A stretch of DNA of 64,000 nt, taken from Nitrincola alkalisediminis. GTDB taxonomy: Bacteria; Pseudomonadota; Gammaproteobacteria; Pseudomonadales; Balneatricaceae. The translations under genes were made by a program, and so were the position numbers. Under the pieces are notes generated by a model that was not told the origin of the DNA, did no database searches, and saw only the letters and a program-made list of their open reading frames with translations. The stretch lies in the NCBI RefSeq assembly GCF_009821115.1, contig NZ_VYTY01000003.1, positions 248,001-312,000 of the forward strand, read 5' to 3'. Shown piece after piece: positions 26,114 to 34,501 of this stretch. Numbering within the stretch: the stretch's first letter is position 1; the number at the start of each line of letters is the position of its first letter.

Positions 26114-26119
26114 ATTAAC
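26106..26119. promoter_or_regulatory. hpa operator (palindrome) over the AraC gene start
   Basis: CTTAACATATTAAC, with the core TTAACATATTAA identical to the one at the hpaH operon promoter and, inverted, to the one at hpaD1. It covers the start codon of the AraC regulator, where bound protein would block expression. Confidence 0.55.
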
Positions 26120-26322
26120 TACCAAGTAAGGTTCATTTGAAATAAATCAAGCAATAATCATTCCAAAATAATTCAGTCCTTTTGATCAAATGTCGTAAAT
26201 ATTCAATACGCGTTCGACGGGCAGGGATACTATCGAGAAAAGTGACGGAATGATTACCAAATCATGACCTGACAAAACGGCGCTAAAGACCATAGTCGCG
26301 ATATAAAGTTACGGGTGATTCA

Positions 26323-27462
26323 ATGTCTATAAATACAAAAATTGATTTTATTTATCTTTCTGAACCGGACATGATCAAAGCGGGCGTGACGGATATGTCC
26401 GCTTGCGTGGATACGATGGAAGAAATGTTTATCCTGCTTCACAAGGGTGATTATCGGATGGCCGGGCCGAACAGCGACTCCCATGGCGCGATGATTACCT
26501 TTCCAGAGAACTCACCCTTTGCAACGATGCCCAAGCCGACGGCCGATAGACGTCTGATGGCGATGCCTGCGTATTTAGGCGGCGATTTTCAGACCTGTGG
26601 TGTTAAATGGTACGGCTCTAATATTGCTAACCGTGAAAAAGGCCTGCCTCGCTCGATTTTGATGTTTATTTTAAGCGACATCGATACAGGTGCCCCTTTG
26701 GCGTATATGTCAGCCAACTTGTTGTCAGCTTACCGTACCGGTGCGATTCCGGGTGTGGGGGCGCGACACTTGGCACGCAAAGACGCTAAGGTGATTGGCC
26801 TGCTCGGCCCCGGTGTGATGGGGAAAACCTCGGTTGCATCGTTTATGGCCGTTCGCCCCAGTATTGACACGATTAAGATCAAAGGGCGCGGTAAGCAGAG
26901 CCTAGACAACTTTATCGCCTGGGTCGAACAGGAATACCCGCAAATCACCCAGATTGAAGTCGTTGATAGCAACGAAGAGGTAGTTCGTGGCTCCGATATT
27001 GTCACCTACTGCAATTCGGGTGAAGTCGGTGATCCCTCCAAGTATCCAATTGTTAAACGTGAATGGGTCAAGCCGGGTGCTTACTTAGCAATGCCCGCCA
27101 GTTGCAGCCTCGATGATGGCATGAGCGGTCCAGGTGTTCGTAAGGTAATGGACAGTATCGGGCTTTATAAAGCCTGGTATGAGGAGGTGCCTAAACCTGC
27201 CCACAATTATATCCCCTTAGTGGGTATGCGCTTCATGGACATGATTGAAGACGGCTTAATGTCCAGCGATGAGCTTGAGGACTTAGGTGCGATTCTCGCC
27301 GGAGATGCGCCAGCCCGTCAAAACGACGATGAAATCATCATCATGTCGGTGGGGGGCATGCCAGTGGAAGATGTGGCTTGGGCCACCAAAATTTATCGCA
27401 CAGCCTGTGAGAAAAACATTGGAGTTCCCTTGAATCTATGGGACACCCCGGTCCTTCGCTGA
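26323..27462 (+). CDS. Ornithine cyclodeaminase/mu-crystallin family protein (tyramine oxidase subunit B-like)
   Basis: A 379-residue protein of the OCD/mu-crystallin family, with the dinucleotide-binding loop VIGLLGPGVMGKTSVASF, AYRTGAIPGVGARHLARKDA and the catalytic-type Asp in SDIVTYCNSGEV-like GSDIVTYCNSGEVGD. Close relatives are commonly labelled tyramine oxidase subunit B; the exact reaction is not established from sequence. It opens a same-strand run with RidA and an FAD oxidoreductase, so a shared role in oxidising an aromatic amine is the best reading. Confidence 0.8.
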   Translation: MSINTKIDFIYLSEPDMIKAGVTDMSACVDTMEEMFILLHKGDYRMAGPNSDSHGAMITFPENSPFATMPKPTADRRLMAMPAYLGGDFQTCGVKWYGSNIANREKGLPRSILMFILSDIDTGAPLAYMSANLLSAYRTGAIPGVGARHLARKDAKVIGLLGPGVMGKTSVASFMAVRPSIDTIKIKGRGKQSLDNFIAWVEQEYPQITQIEVVDSNEEVVRGSDIVTYCNSGEVGDPSKYPIVKREWVKPGAYLAMPASCSLDDGMSGPGVRKVMDSIGLYKAWYEEVPKPAHNYIPLVGMRFMDMIEDGLMSSDELEDLGAILAGDAPARQNDDEIIIMSVGGMPVEDVAWATKIYRTACEKNIGVPLNLWDTPVLR

Positions 27463-27527
27463 TGCTCAAAAATAAAGCAGTTTCATCGAATCTAATTGAT
27501 TAAGTTGATATTTTTAGGATTAAACCC

Positions 27528-27947
27528 ATGACCAAGATCATCAAAGTTAAAACAGGCTCCAAGTTTGAAGAGATTGCGAGTTATTCTCGCGTCGTCGCTG
27601 TGGATAACTTAATCCACGTGTCCAACACGGCGGGTCGTAACCCAGATACCCAAGAAATTCCGGAGGACGTGATTGAGCAGACGGAGCAGGTATTTAGAAA
27701 TATAGAAAGAGCACTGGCGGCCGTTGATGCCTCGCTGGCGGACGTTGTGATGTCACGCGTTTTCATCCAGTACCCAGAAGACACCCCAAAGGTTATGGAA
27801 TTCATTGGCAGCAAGTTCCGTGGTATTAACCCGGCAACAACCGTTACCTGCCCACCACTGGGTTCGAACGTTTATAAGGTTGAGCTTGAAGTTACCGCGT
27901 ATCGCGGTGCGTCAAAAGCCGACGTCGAAGAAATCACCATCGCTTAA
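27528..27947 (+). CDS. RidA family enamine/imine deaminase
   Basis: A 139-residue RidA/YjgF protein with VAVDNLIHVSNTAGRNP near the N-terminus, ADVVMSRVFIQYPEDTPKVM, and the arginine-free tail TCPPLGSNVYKVELEVTAYR. RidA proteins hydrolyse reactive imines released by amine- and amino-acid-oxidising enzymes, which fits its place between the OCD-like gene and the FAD oxidoreductase. The classical RidA arginine (R105) appears to be replaced (PPLGSN region), typical of non-archetypal Rid subfamilies. Confidence 0.87.
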   Translation: MTKIIKVKTGSKFEEIASYSRVVAVDNLIHVSNTAGRNPDTQEIPEDVIEQTEQVFRNIERALAAVDASLADVVMSRVFIQYPEDTPKVMEFIGSKFRGINPATTVTCPPLGSNVYKVELEVTAYRGASKADVEEITIA

Positions 27948-28009
27948 TACTCTCTATCGAGGTCGCCGTCCAAGGCTAGCCTCGTTGTACAGGCATCAGG
28001 GCAACTGCA

Positions 28010-29302
28010 ATGACAAAAGCACTGGAACGCGTTAATACATCAGATGAACAGCCCGTCACGACACAGGTGGTGATAATTGGCGGGGGAATTGTGGGTGTAA
28101 CTGCCGCTTTGGCACTGGCCGAGCGCAATATCCCCGTGGTTCTACTCGAAAAAGGCCAGATTGCCGCTGAGCAATCATCCCGCAATTTAGGATGGATTCG
28201 CAAAACCAGTCGTCATGCGGGCGATGTTCCGATGGCGCAGGCCGCTGACCGTCTGTGGGCGCAGATGCCAGAGCGCATTGGTCGCTCTGTGGGGTATCGT
28301 CAGGCGGGCATCATGTTCCTGGCACGAACGCAAGAACAGATGGCGATGTATGAGGCTTGGCATGAGTCCGTCCATCCTCTAGAGCTGGATTCCAAGCTTC
28401 TTTCACCCGCTGGAATAGATCAGTTGGTTCCGGGTGGCAAGGGGGCTTGGGTCGGGGGGATCTATACCCCGTCAGATGGTTACGCTGAACCTGCGATTAC
28501 CACCAGTGCTATTGCCAATGCCGCGATGAAAAAGGGCGCAATTCTGATACAGAACTGCGCGGTTCGCACCCTGACTATGTCAGCCGGAGCTGTATCGGGT
28601 GTCGTCACGGAAAAGGGTGAAATTCGCTGCGAACAGGTACTGTTGGCCGGAGGTGCTTGGTCTCGTCGTTTTCTCGCTAATTTGGGGATTTCATTGCCGA
28701 CTCTGCCGTTGATTTGCTCTGTACTGCGCACCCAGCCGATGAAAGGCCCAACGGATATTGCCGTGGGTGGCCCCAACTTTTCGTTCCGCAAGCATCAGGA
28801 TGGTGGCTACATCATCACCCAGCGAGGCAAGCTTGATGCGCCAGTCACGCTGGATCATTTGCTGATCGGCCACCGTTATCTGGATCAACTGCGAACTCAA
28901 CGGAGTTTTCTGAAGATCGGTTTCGGGCGGGCATTTATGAATGATTTGAAGATGAAGAGGCGCTGGACGTCTGATGCTCAGACACCCTTTGAGCAGGTTC
29001 GCACCAACGATCCACTCCCCAATCATGAACTAAATCAAGATGCACTGAATAACCTGAAAACCGCTTGGCCTGCATTTGATGAAGCCAAAATTGAGGAAGC
29101 CTGGGCGGGTTTGCTTGATGTCACACCCGACTCCAATCCGGTGATTGACCGTATTAATGCCCTTCCCGGTCTTTTCGTGGCCACAGGGTTTTCAGGACAT
29201 GGTTTTGGGACAGGTCCCGCCGCCGGTCAGTTGGCCGCTGATTTAGTGAGCGGTGTTCAACCCATTATTGATCCAGCACCTTACCGATTTAGTCGGCTGT
29301 GA
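28010..29302 (+). CDS. FAD-dependent amine oxidoreductase (DAO/DadA type)
   Basis: A 430-residue flavoenzyme with the N-terminal Rossmann motif VVIIGGGIVGVTAALALAER and the acidic VLLEKG strand end. It has SSRNLGWIRKTSRHAGDVPM and the C-terminal FAD loop VATGFSGHGFGTGPAAGQLA. The fold removes hydrogen from C-N bonds. Beside the OCD-like protein and RidA, and upstream of an aldehyde dehydrogenase feeding an hpa pathway, the likely substrate is tyramine, dopamine or a related arylethylamine, giving arylacetaldehyde and ammonia. Confidence 0.85.
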   Translation: MTKALERVNTSDEQPVTTQVVIIGGGIVGVTAALALAERNIPVVLLEKGQIAAEQSSRNLGWIRKTSRHAGDVPMAQAADRLWAQMPERIGRSVGYRQAGIMFLARTQEQMAMYEAWHESVHPLELDSKLLSPAGIDQLVPGGKGAWVGGIYTPSDGYAEPAITTSAIANAAMKKGAILIQNCAVRTLTMSAGAVSGVVTEKGEIRCEQVLLAGGAWSRRFLANLGISLPTLPLICSVLRTQPMKGPTDIAVGGPNFSFRKHQDGGYIITQRGKLDAPVTLDHLLIGHRYLDQLRTQRSFLKIGFGRAFMNDLKMKRRWTSDAQTPFEQVRTNDPLPNHELNQDALNNLKTAWPAFDEAKIEEAWAGLLDVTPDSNPVIDRINALPGLFVATGFSGHGFGTGPAAGQLAADLVSGVQPIIDPAPYRFSRL

Positions 29303-29371
29303 ACGCGTTAGAACGCTCGACGTTGTTAAGGTGTTTTGGATATGAACAGGCCGGAAATCGGCAAAGAGTGG

Positions 29372-29395
29372 ACTATCAACCTTATGGTTGATAGT
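29372..29395. other. Stem-loop between the FAD oxidoreductase and usp
   Basis: A perfect 10-bp stem (ACTATCAACC / GGTTGATAGT) with a TTAT loop and no following T run. It could be an mRNA-processing or stability element that separates enzyme genes from transporter genes, or a leaky terminator. Confidence 0.5.
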
Positions 29396-29455
29396 GAGAG
29401 TAGCGTAATTCTTTTGTAATGAATCACGCTACGATGCAAAAGAGGGCAAGACAGT

Positions 29456-29944
29456 ATGCTACCGAAAGTAAGAACCATCGTTTATGCATCTGACATCGCG
29501 GAAGGCAGCCGCCCTGCATTTCGAATGGCTGTAGAGCAAGCCGTTCGAAATGAAGCGCATATCATTTTTTTGCATGCCATTGAACCACCGGTTACAGATG
29601 CCGATGCGATGATTCGGGATTATCTGATTTCTCAGGCCCAGTTGAAACACACCCGTCAGCTCATGGATCAATACCGAGCCAAAATCGAACAACGCATTTC
29701 AGATTTTCTGGAAAGTGAAATACCGAGTGATATCAAACTGAAGCAGGCACCTCAAATTGAGGTAAGGATCGGAAAACCTGACACAGTCATTGTAGACGTT
29801 GCTCGAAATCAAAATGCCGACTTAATTGTGATGGGGGATCGTGGAGGCTCCACCGCATCGCGCATATTTCTTGGGTCTACGACACAAAAAGTCATTCAAC
29901 AAACATCCATACCCGTGCTGATCGTTCCTCTGAAAGGGAAGTGA
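29456..29944 (+). CDS. UspA-family protein of the TTT transporter operon
   Basis: A 162-residue universal-stress domain, paralogous to the TRAP-linked protein at 24000: IVYASDIAEGSRPAFRMAVE matches the other copy's YVSDLEQGSRPAFRAAVS. Here the ATP motif is complete (GDRGGSTASRIFLGST, G-x2-G-x9-G-S). It sits 37 bases before tctC with GAGGG ahead of its ATG. By analogy to TeaD it may tie transporter use to energy state. Confidence 0.87.
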   Translation: MLPKVRTIVYASDIAEGSRPAFRMAVEQAVRNEAHIIFLHAIEPPVTDADAMIRDYLISQAQLKHTRQLMDQYRAKIEQRISDFLESEIPSDIKLKQAPQIEVRIGKPDTVIVDVARNQNADLIVMGDRGGSTASRIFLGSTTQKVIQQTSIPVLIVPLKGK

Positions 29945-29981
29945 ATAGCACCAGTCAATCTATCAATTACGAGGTAACACG

Positions 29982-30929
29982 ATGAAGAAAATAACTAAAA
30001 CCCTGTTCGTTGCTACACTGGCAATCTCACCGCTTTTGGCTTCTGTATCGGCCGTGGCCGATTATCCAAAGCGCCCGGTCAGCTTTGTTGTACCTTGGCC
30101 ACCGGGTGATTTGGAAGACATAGTGACGCGCATGATCGCAGACGAAATGCATAAACAAACAGGCGTTCCCGCATCTGTTATTAACAAGCCCGGAGGTGGT
30201 GGCATTGTGGGGGCGTTGGATGTATCGAGAGCCCGAGCCGACGGTCAAATGGTGGGTTCCTTCGTTGCCGATATTTTAACAACACACATTCATTCCGGTA
30301 ATGCGCCTTACGACCAGAACACCTTTGAACCTGTGGGTATTTTCCTTGATTATCCCTTTGTCATCGCAGCGAATGCCGATGCGCCCTATAACAATCTGGC
30401 AGAACTCGCGGAATACTCCAAAGAAAATAACATCTCCCTTGGGCATTTCGGCTATCAAGCCTTACCAACAGCAATTACCTTCAAGGCTGCAGAACAGCAA
30501 GGGATTCGTATCGCCAGCGATGCTGCCTTTGATGAAAATAACTGTGCAACGCTTGCAACCGGTGATGCGACCATCATCAACACCACAACTCAGTTGATTC
30601 TGTCCTGCTTATCGTCGGGTGAGGTCAAAATCCTGACCTCATTAACCCATGAACGCCTAAGTATAGCGCCCGAGATTGCCACCCTTGCTGAGCAGACAGG
30701 CATCACTCAAACGACATGGAATGGCTTGTTTGTGAAGGCGGGTACACCGGAGAGCGTGAAAGAGAAAATTGCCGACATTGCGCAAGCGGCTTTGAATTCG
30801 GATCGAGTTCGAGATATCAGCAACACGACCGGTGCCGGTATCTACTGGATTGGCGGACGTGAGGCAGAAGAGTTGGTGGCCAAGGATTTCGAAAATACCA
30901 AAGAGTTGCTTGAGTACATGAACAAGTAG
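29982..30929 (+). CDS. Tripartite tricarboxylate transporter substrate-binding protein (TctC/Bug family)
   Basis: A 315-residue periplasmic receptor with a signal peptide (ends VSAVADYPKRPV) and the Bug-family start RPVSFVVPWPPGDLEDIVTR, followed by INKPGGGGIVGALDVSRARA. In most Bug proteins the first loop reads PGG..D; here it is PGDLED, adding acidic residues next to the binding site. With its neighbours TctB and TctA it forms a complete TTT importer. A cationic or zwitterionic ligand such as an aromatic amine is possible; this is inference. Confidence 0.88.
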   Translation: MKKITKTLFVATLAISPLLASVSAVADYPKRPVSFVVPWPPGDLEDIVTRMIADEMHKQTGVPASVINKPGGGGIVGALDVSRARADGQMVGSFVADILTTHIHSGNAPYDQNTFEPVGIFLDYPFVIAANADAPYNNLAELAEYSKENNISLGHFGYQALPTAITFKAAEQQGIRIASDAAFDENNCATLATGDATIINTTTQLILSCLSSGEVKILTSLTHERLSIAPEIATLAEQTGITQTTWNGLFVKAGTPESVKEKIADIAQAALNSDRVRDISNTTGAGIYWIGGREAEELVAKDFENTKELLEYMNK

Positions 30930-31016
30930 TTTCGAGTAAGGGGGACGGCCTTTTATTCGGGTCGTCTTCATCTCCTGACGTTTTGATTAATCGATTATCC
31001 GAAAAGAGATACCACT

Positions 31017-31562
31017 GTGTCTAATAAACCTCTTGTCAAAGCCGATATTTATTGGATCTTGCTTATCCTCTCTGTCGTGCTGCTCATGCTAATACCTGAG
31101 CAAGCCGCTTGGGTAGACACCAGACGAGGGTGGTATACGCAACCCATGATGGGCTCATTATTGGGTCTGGGTATCTTAGCCATTTTTTCCGCTTTTAGAG
31201 TGATTCAGCTCTCACGTGGTGATGGCAATGTGTGGCGCAGTACTGTGTTCCGACAGAATCCTCTTGATAGTCTGGTTGCCATACTTGATAGCTATCGAAC
31301 GGCGCTCATCTCCTCCGTGCTGTTTTACCTCTATATTAAATCGCTATCCATTATTGGTTTTGTCCCTGCCACGTTCATTTTTGTAACGGTGCTGCTATGG
31401 CTGTCTCGGCTGTTTAATCGGACGTGGGTGCTCGCCACGATTGCGACTCTAATTGCGCTGGTGCTCATCTTCCGTGTGGCTGTTTCTGTATGGTTGCCTG
31501 ATGTGTGGCTGTACTCACTCTTACCCGATCATTTGGCAGATTTTGCCAATCGCTATCTCTGA
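31017..31562 (+). CDS. TTT transporter small membrane subunit TctB
   Basis: A 181-residue membrane protein with four hydrophobic segments (about residues 10-25, 45-60, 95-130 and 135-160), the TctB pattern. It starts at a GTG 87 bases after tctC, preceded by AAGAGA. A poor GC stem in the gap may dampen expression relative to the receptor. Confidence 0.85.
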   Translation: MSNKPLVKADIYWILLILSVVLLMLIPEQAAWVDTRRGWYTQPMMGSLLGLGILAIFSAFRVIQLSRGDGNVWRSTVFRQNPLDSLVAILDSYRTALISSVLFYLYIKSLSIIGFVPATFIFVTVLLWLSRLFNRTWVLATIATLIALVLIFRVAVSVWLPDVWLYSLLPDHLADFANRYL

Positions 31563-31576
31563 GAGGTTTGATCACT

Positions 31577-33070
31577 ATGGATGCAATATTGTTAGGCTTG
31601 AATGAAATTGCGACGTTTGATGTGATCGTCGCCATCATCATTGGGGCACTCATCGGTGTGACGATTGGTTCTATTCCAGGACTTGAACCCGCAGGTGTCA
31701 TGGCGATCCTACTCCCTATCAGTTTCTCGATGGAGCCCTTGGCGGGTGTGTCGCTGCTGTTGGGTGTTTATGGCGGCGCTTGGTACGGAGGTGCGATCCC
31801 CGCTATTTTATTGAATACTCCTGGTACACCCGTCGCGGTGCTCACCACGTATGACGGTTACCCCATGGCCAAACGCGGGGAAGCGCGAAGAGCCCTGTCT
31901 ATTGCCTATACATCGTCCTTTGTTGGTGGCCTGATTAGTGTCTTCTCTCTGGTGATGTTGGCACCGACTTTATCACAGATTGCACGCAAGTTTGGTTCCG
32001 CTGAGTTTGCCATGTTGGCGGCTTTGGGGATGGTCTTTGTTGTGCTGGCTCACCGTAAACATGTGGTTGAAGCGGCCATGATGCTGGGTTTGGGCATTTT
32101 TCTGGGCACCATTGGATTGAACCTCTCCTATAGCACACAAGTATACACCTTCGGACAAAGCTGGTTGCTGTCCGGTATCCCTTTGGTGCCTGCTGTTATT
32201 GGCCTGTTTGCGATGTCTCAAGCGTTCATACTGCTGTCGCAAAGAGGCAATGATGCGCAGGTCACAAAGTTGACAGGAAGCGGTATTTTTTCAGGTGTAT
32301 TTGATCTGTTAAAACACAAAGTTACGGTAATTCGCTCGGCTGCGCTGGGTGTGGTTATGGGATTGTTACCCGGTGTTGGTGAATTTGGTTCACAGTTCTT
32401 TTCATACACCCTGGCACAGAAGTTTTCTAAAACACCTGAGCAATTTGGCAATGGCGCACCTGAGGGACTCATTGCGACGGAAACATCCAATAATGCGGTC
32501 ACAGGATCGGTTATGGTGCCCTTATTGGCTTTCGGGATTCCAGCAGATGCCTTGATGGCGATGATGCTGGCTGTCTTTATGGTGCACAACTACATTCCGG
32601 GTCCCACGTTGTTTGTCGAACGGCCTGAGTTTATATCCGGTCTGTACATTTCACTGCTGCTAATGAATGTCGTGGCATTCACCTACCTGACCTTTGCGAC
32701 TAAGTGGATTGTTAACCTGACCCGTATTCGCGGTCGGTTCATTGGCGCTTTTATTTTGGTGCTGGGTTTTATTGGGAGTTACAGCCAGAACTTCCAATTC
32801 AGTGACTGTTTAATTGCGCTGGGCTTTGCAATTTTCGGTTATGTATTAAAACGCAACAATATACCTGCGGTACCCATTGTTTTAGGCCTTGTTTTGGGCC
32901 CGCTGTTCTTGGCTAGAACCCAACAGGCTCTAGGCGTAGCGGGTGGAGATATTACCATCTTCTTGCAACGACCCATTAGCCTGACCTTGTTCATTATGAT
33001 TCTACTCTCAATCGGTGTGTACGCTTGGAGCCAGCATCGGGAATCTAAACAGGAGAAGCATCAATCCTAA
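31577..33070 (+). CDS. TTT transporter large membrane subunit TctA
   Basis: A 497-residue permease with about 12 hydrophobic segments. TctA signatures are IIGALIGVTIGSIPGLEPAG, YGGAWYGGAIPAILLNTPGT, LLPGVGEFGSQFFSY and the PLLAFGIPADALMAMMLAVF region. The ATG at 31577 with GAGAGG ten bases upstream is used; an earlier in-frame start would overlap tctB by nearly 60 bases. It completes the importer. Confidence 0.93.
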   Translation: MDAILLGLNEIATFDVIVAIIIGALIGVTIGSIPGLEPAGVMAILLPISFSMEPLAGVSLLLGVYGGAWYGGAIPAILLNTPGTPVAVLTTYDGYPMAKRGEARRALSIAYTSSFVGGLISVFSLVMLAPTLSQIARKFGSAEFAMLAALGMVFVVLAHRKHVVEAAMMLGLGIFLGTIGLNLSYSTQVYTFGQSWLLSGIPLVPAVIGLFAMSQAFILLSQRGNDAQVTKLTGSGIFSGVFDLLKHKVTVIRSAALGVVMGLLPGVGEFGSQFFSYTLAQKFSKTPEQFGNGAPEGLIATETSNNAVTGSVMVPLLAFGIPADALMAMMLAVFMVHNYIPGPTLFVERPEFISGLYISLLLMNVVAFTYLTFATKWIVNLTRIRGRFIGAFILVLGFIGSYSQNFQFSDCLIALGFAIFGYVLKRNNIPAVPIVLGLVLGPLFLARTQQALGVAGGDITIFLQRPISLTLFIMILLSIGVYAWSQHRESKQEKHQS

Positions 33071-33133
33071 TCGCCTAATTATCCGTTTGAAAATAAAAAA
33101 TACTTGTCTCTAGTCATGCTGAGGAATAAACCG

Positions 33134-34435
33134 ATGACAAAAAATATGAAACCTTCTTTAACGGCAGTTTTGCTTGGCTCGGCGATTGCCTTGGCGTCAG
33201 GTTCTGCTACTGCGCATACTCTCTATAGTGAAAATGGCACAGAATTAAACTTAGATATCGAGGCTGTTTTTGGTGTGTTCTCTAGCAAAAAAAACTACCA
33301 GCCAAATAGCAAAGGAGGCGGTTCAGATTGGCAGGAAGGCTATATCAAATACGGTTTTTCGGGCCAGCATGCCTATAGCGGAAGCAATGCCTCCGTATAC
33401 GGTGGTCTGAACCTAGTCAGTACCGCAACCTGGGGTGACGGTGATGCTGCTGGCTTGACCTCCGGTAAGGAGTCTAAGACCGATTTGGAAGATGCTTACC
33501 TAGGATGGCGTTCTGGGGATTTATTCCCTGCTCTCGGTCAAGATGGGCTGGATATTTCCTTCGGGCGTCAGAGTTTCTCCATCGGTGATGGTTTTCTTAT
33601 TAACGGAGATGCGCTGAATTTAGGTGATGGACTCGATCCAGAGCTGAACCGTGGCGGTGCCTATTGGCTAGCGGGTCGCCAGGCCTTTGATCGGACGGCC
33701 ATTGTTCGTGTTGGTGGTGACGAAGGCGTTCGGGCTGATCTGTTTTGGCTGAAGTCCGATAACCTTGCTCAGTCCAAGATGGAACTTGCGGGTATCAACA
33801 CGGAGTATGTGATTCCTGAAGGGATTTTTGGTGTCAGCTATATCAAAGGGCTTGATGCATTTGGTTCAACTGCACGAGATGGGCAAGAAACTGTCAGTCT
33901 GCGCTATCAAGGTAATGCAGGTGTTGAGAATCTGTTCTTATCGGGTGAGTTCGTGACCCAGGATCAAGGAGATAATTCTGCAAGTGCAGATGCTTGGTAT
34001 GTTGAAGCAGGTTGGACCTTTGCAGACCTGCCTTGGTCACCCAGCGTGAATTACCGATACTCCTCTTTTGACACGGGGTTTGATCCTCTGTTTTTCGGAT
34101 TTAACCGTGGGTATGGGACATGGTTTCAAGGTGAGGTTGCGGCCAACTATGCCGGTCCATTTAACTCAGGTGCTGATGTGCATCACATAGGCATCAAAGC
34201 GTCACCGACTGAAATGTTAAGCGTGGGTGCCCTATATTTTGACTTTAAGGACAAGGCGGGTAGCGGTGCCAATGATGCTCAAGAAATCAATCTCTATGCA
34301 GAATGGGTCATTACCCCAAATCTGATCGTGAGCCCGTTGATCGGTGTTTACTCCCCAGACAACAGCAATACGAGTCAGATCGGTGGTAAAAAGACCAACG
34401 TCTATGGCCAATTTGTTGTCGTAGTTCCATTCTGA
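33134..34435 (+). CDS. Outer-membrane porin
   Basis: A 433-residue exported beta-barrel. The signal peptide ends at GSATAHT, alternating hydrophobic strands fill the body, and the chain closes with an aromatic C-terminus (VVVVPF) as recognised by the BAM machinery. Glycine-rich repeats such as DISFGRQSFSIGDGFLINGD recall substrate-specific porins of the OprD/alginate-export type. GAGGA lies eight bases before the ATG at 33134. Its place between the TTT importer and the aldehyde dehydrogenase suggests it admits the same substrate. Confidence 0.83.
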   Translation: MTKNMKPSLTAVLLGSAIALASGSATAHTLYSENGTELNLDIEAVFGVFSSKKNYQPNSKGGGSDWQEGYIKYGFSGQHAYSGSNASVYGGLNLVSTATWGDGDAAGLTSGKESKTDLEDAYLGWRSGDLFPALGQDGLDISFGRQSFSIGDGFLINGDALNLGDGLDPELNRGGAYWLAGRQAFDRTAIVRVGGDEGVRADLFWLKSDNLAQSKMELAGINTEYVIPEGIFGVSYIKGLDAFGSTARDGQETVSLRYQGNAGVENLFLSGEFVTQDQGDNSASADAWYVEAGWTFADLPWSPSVNYRYSSFDTGFDPLFFGFNRGYGTWFQGEVAANYAGPFNSGADVHHIGIKASPTEMLSVGALYFDFKDKAGSGANDAQEINLYAEWVITPNLIVSPLIGVYSPDNSNTSQIGGKKTNVYGQFVVVVPF

Positions 34436-34457
34436 TACCACGATTACATCAACAGGT

Positions 34458-34481
34458 GACAAGAGACGACGGTCTCTTGTC
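34458..34481 (+). terminator. Stem-loop between porin and aldehyde dehydrogenase
   Basis: A perfect 10-bp stem (GACAAGAGAC / GTCTCTTGTC) with a four-base loop, followed by TTAATT. It probably terminates part of the transcript after the porin gene, only 21 bases before the aldehyde dehydrogenase start. Confidence 0.6.
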
Positions 34482-34501
34482 TTAATTCATAGGAAATACA
34501 T

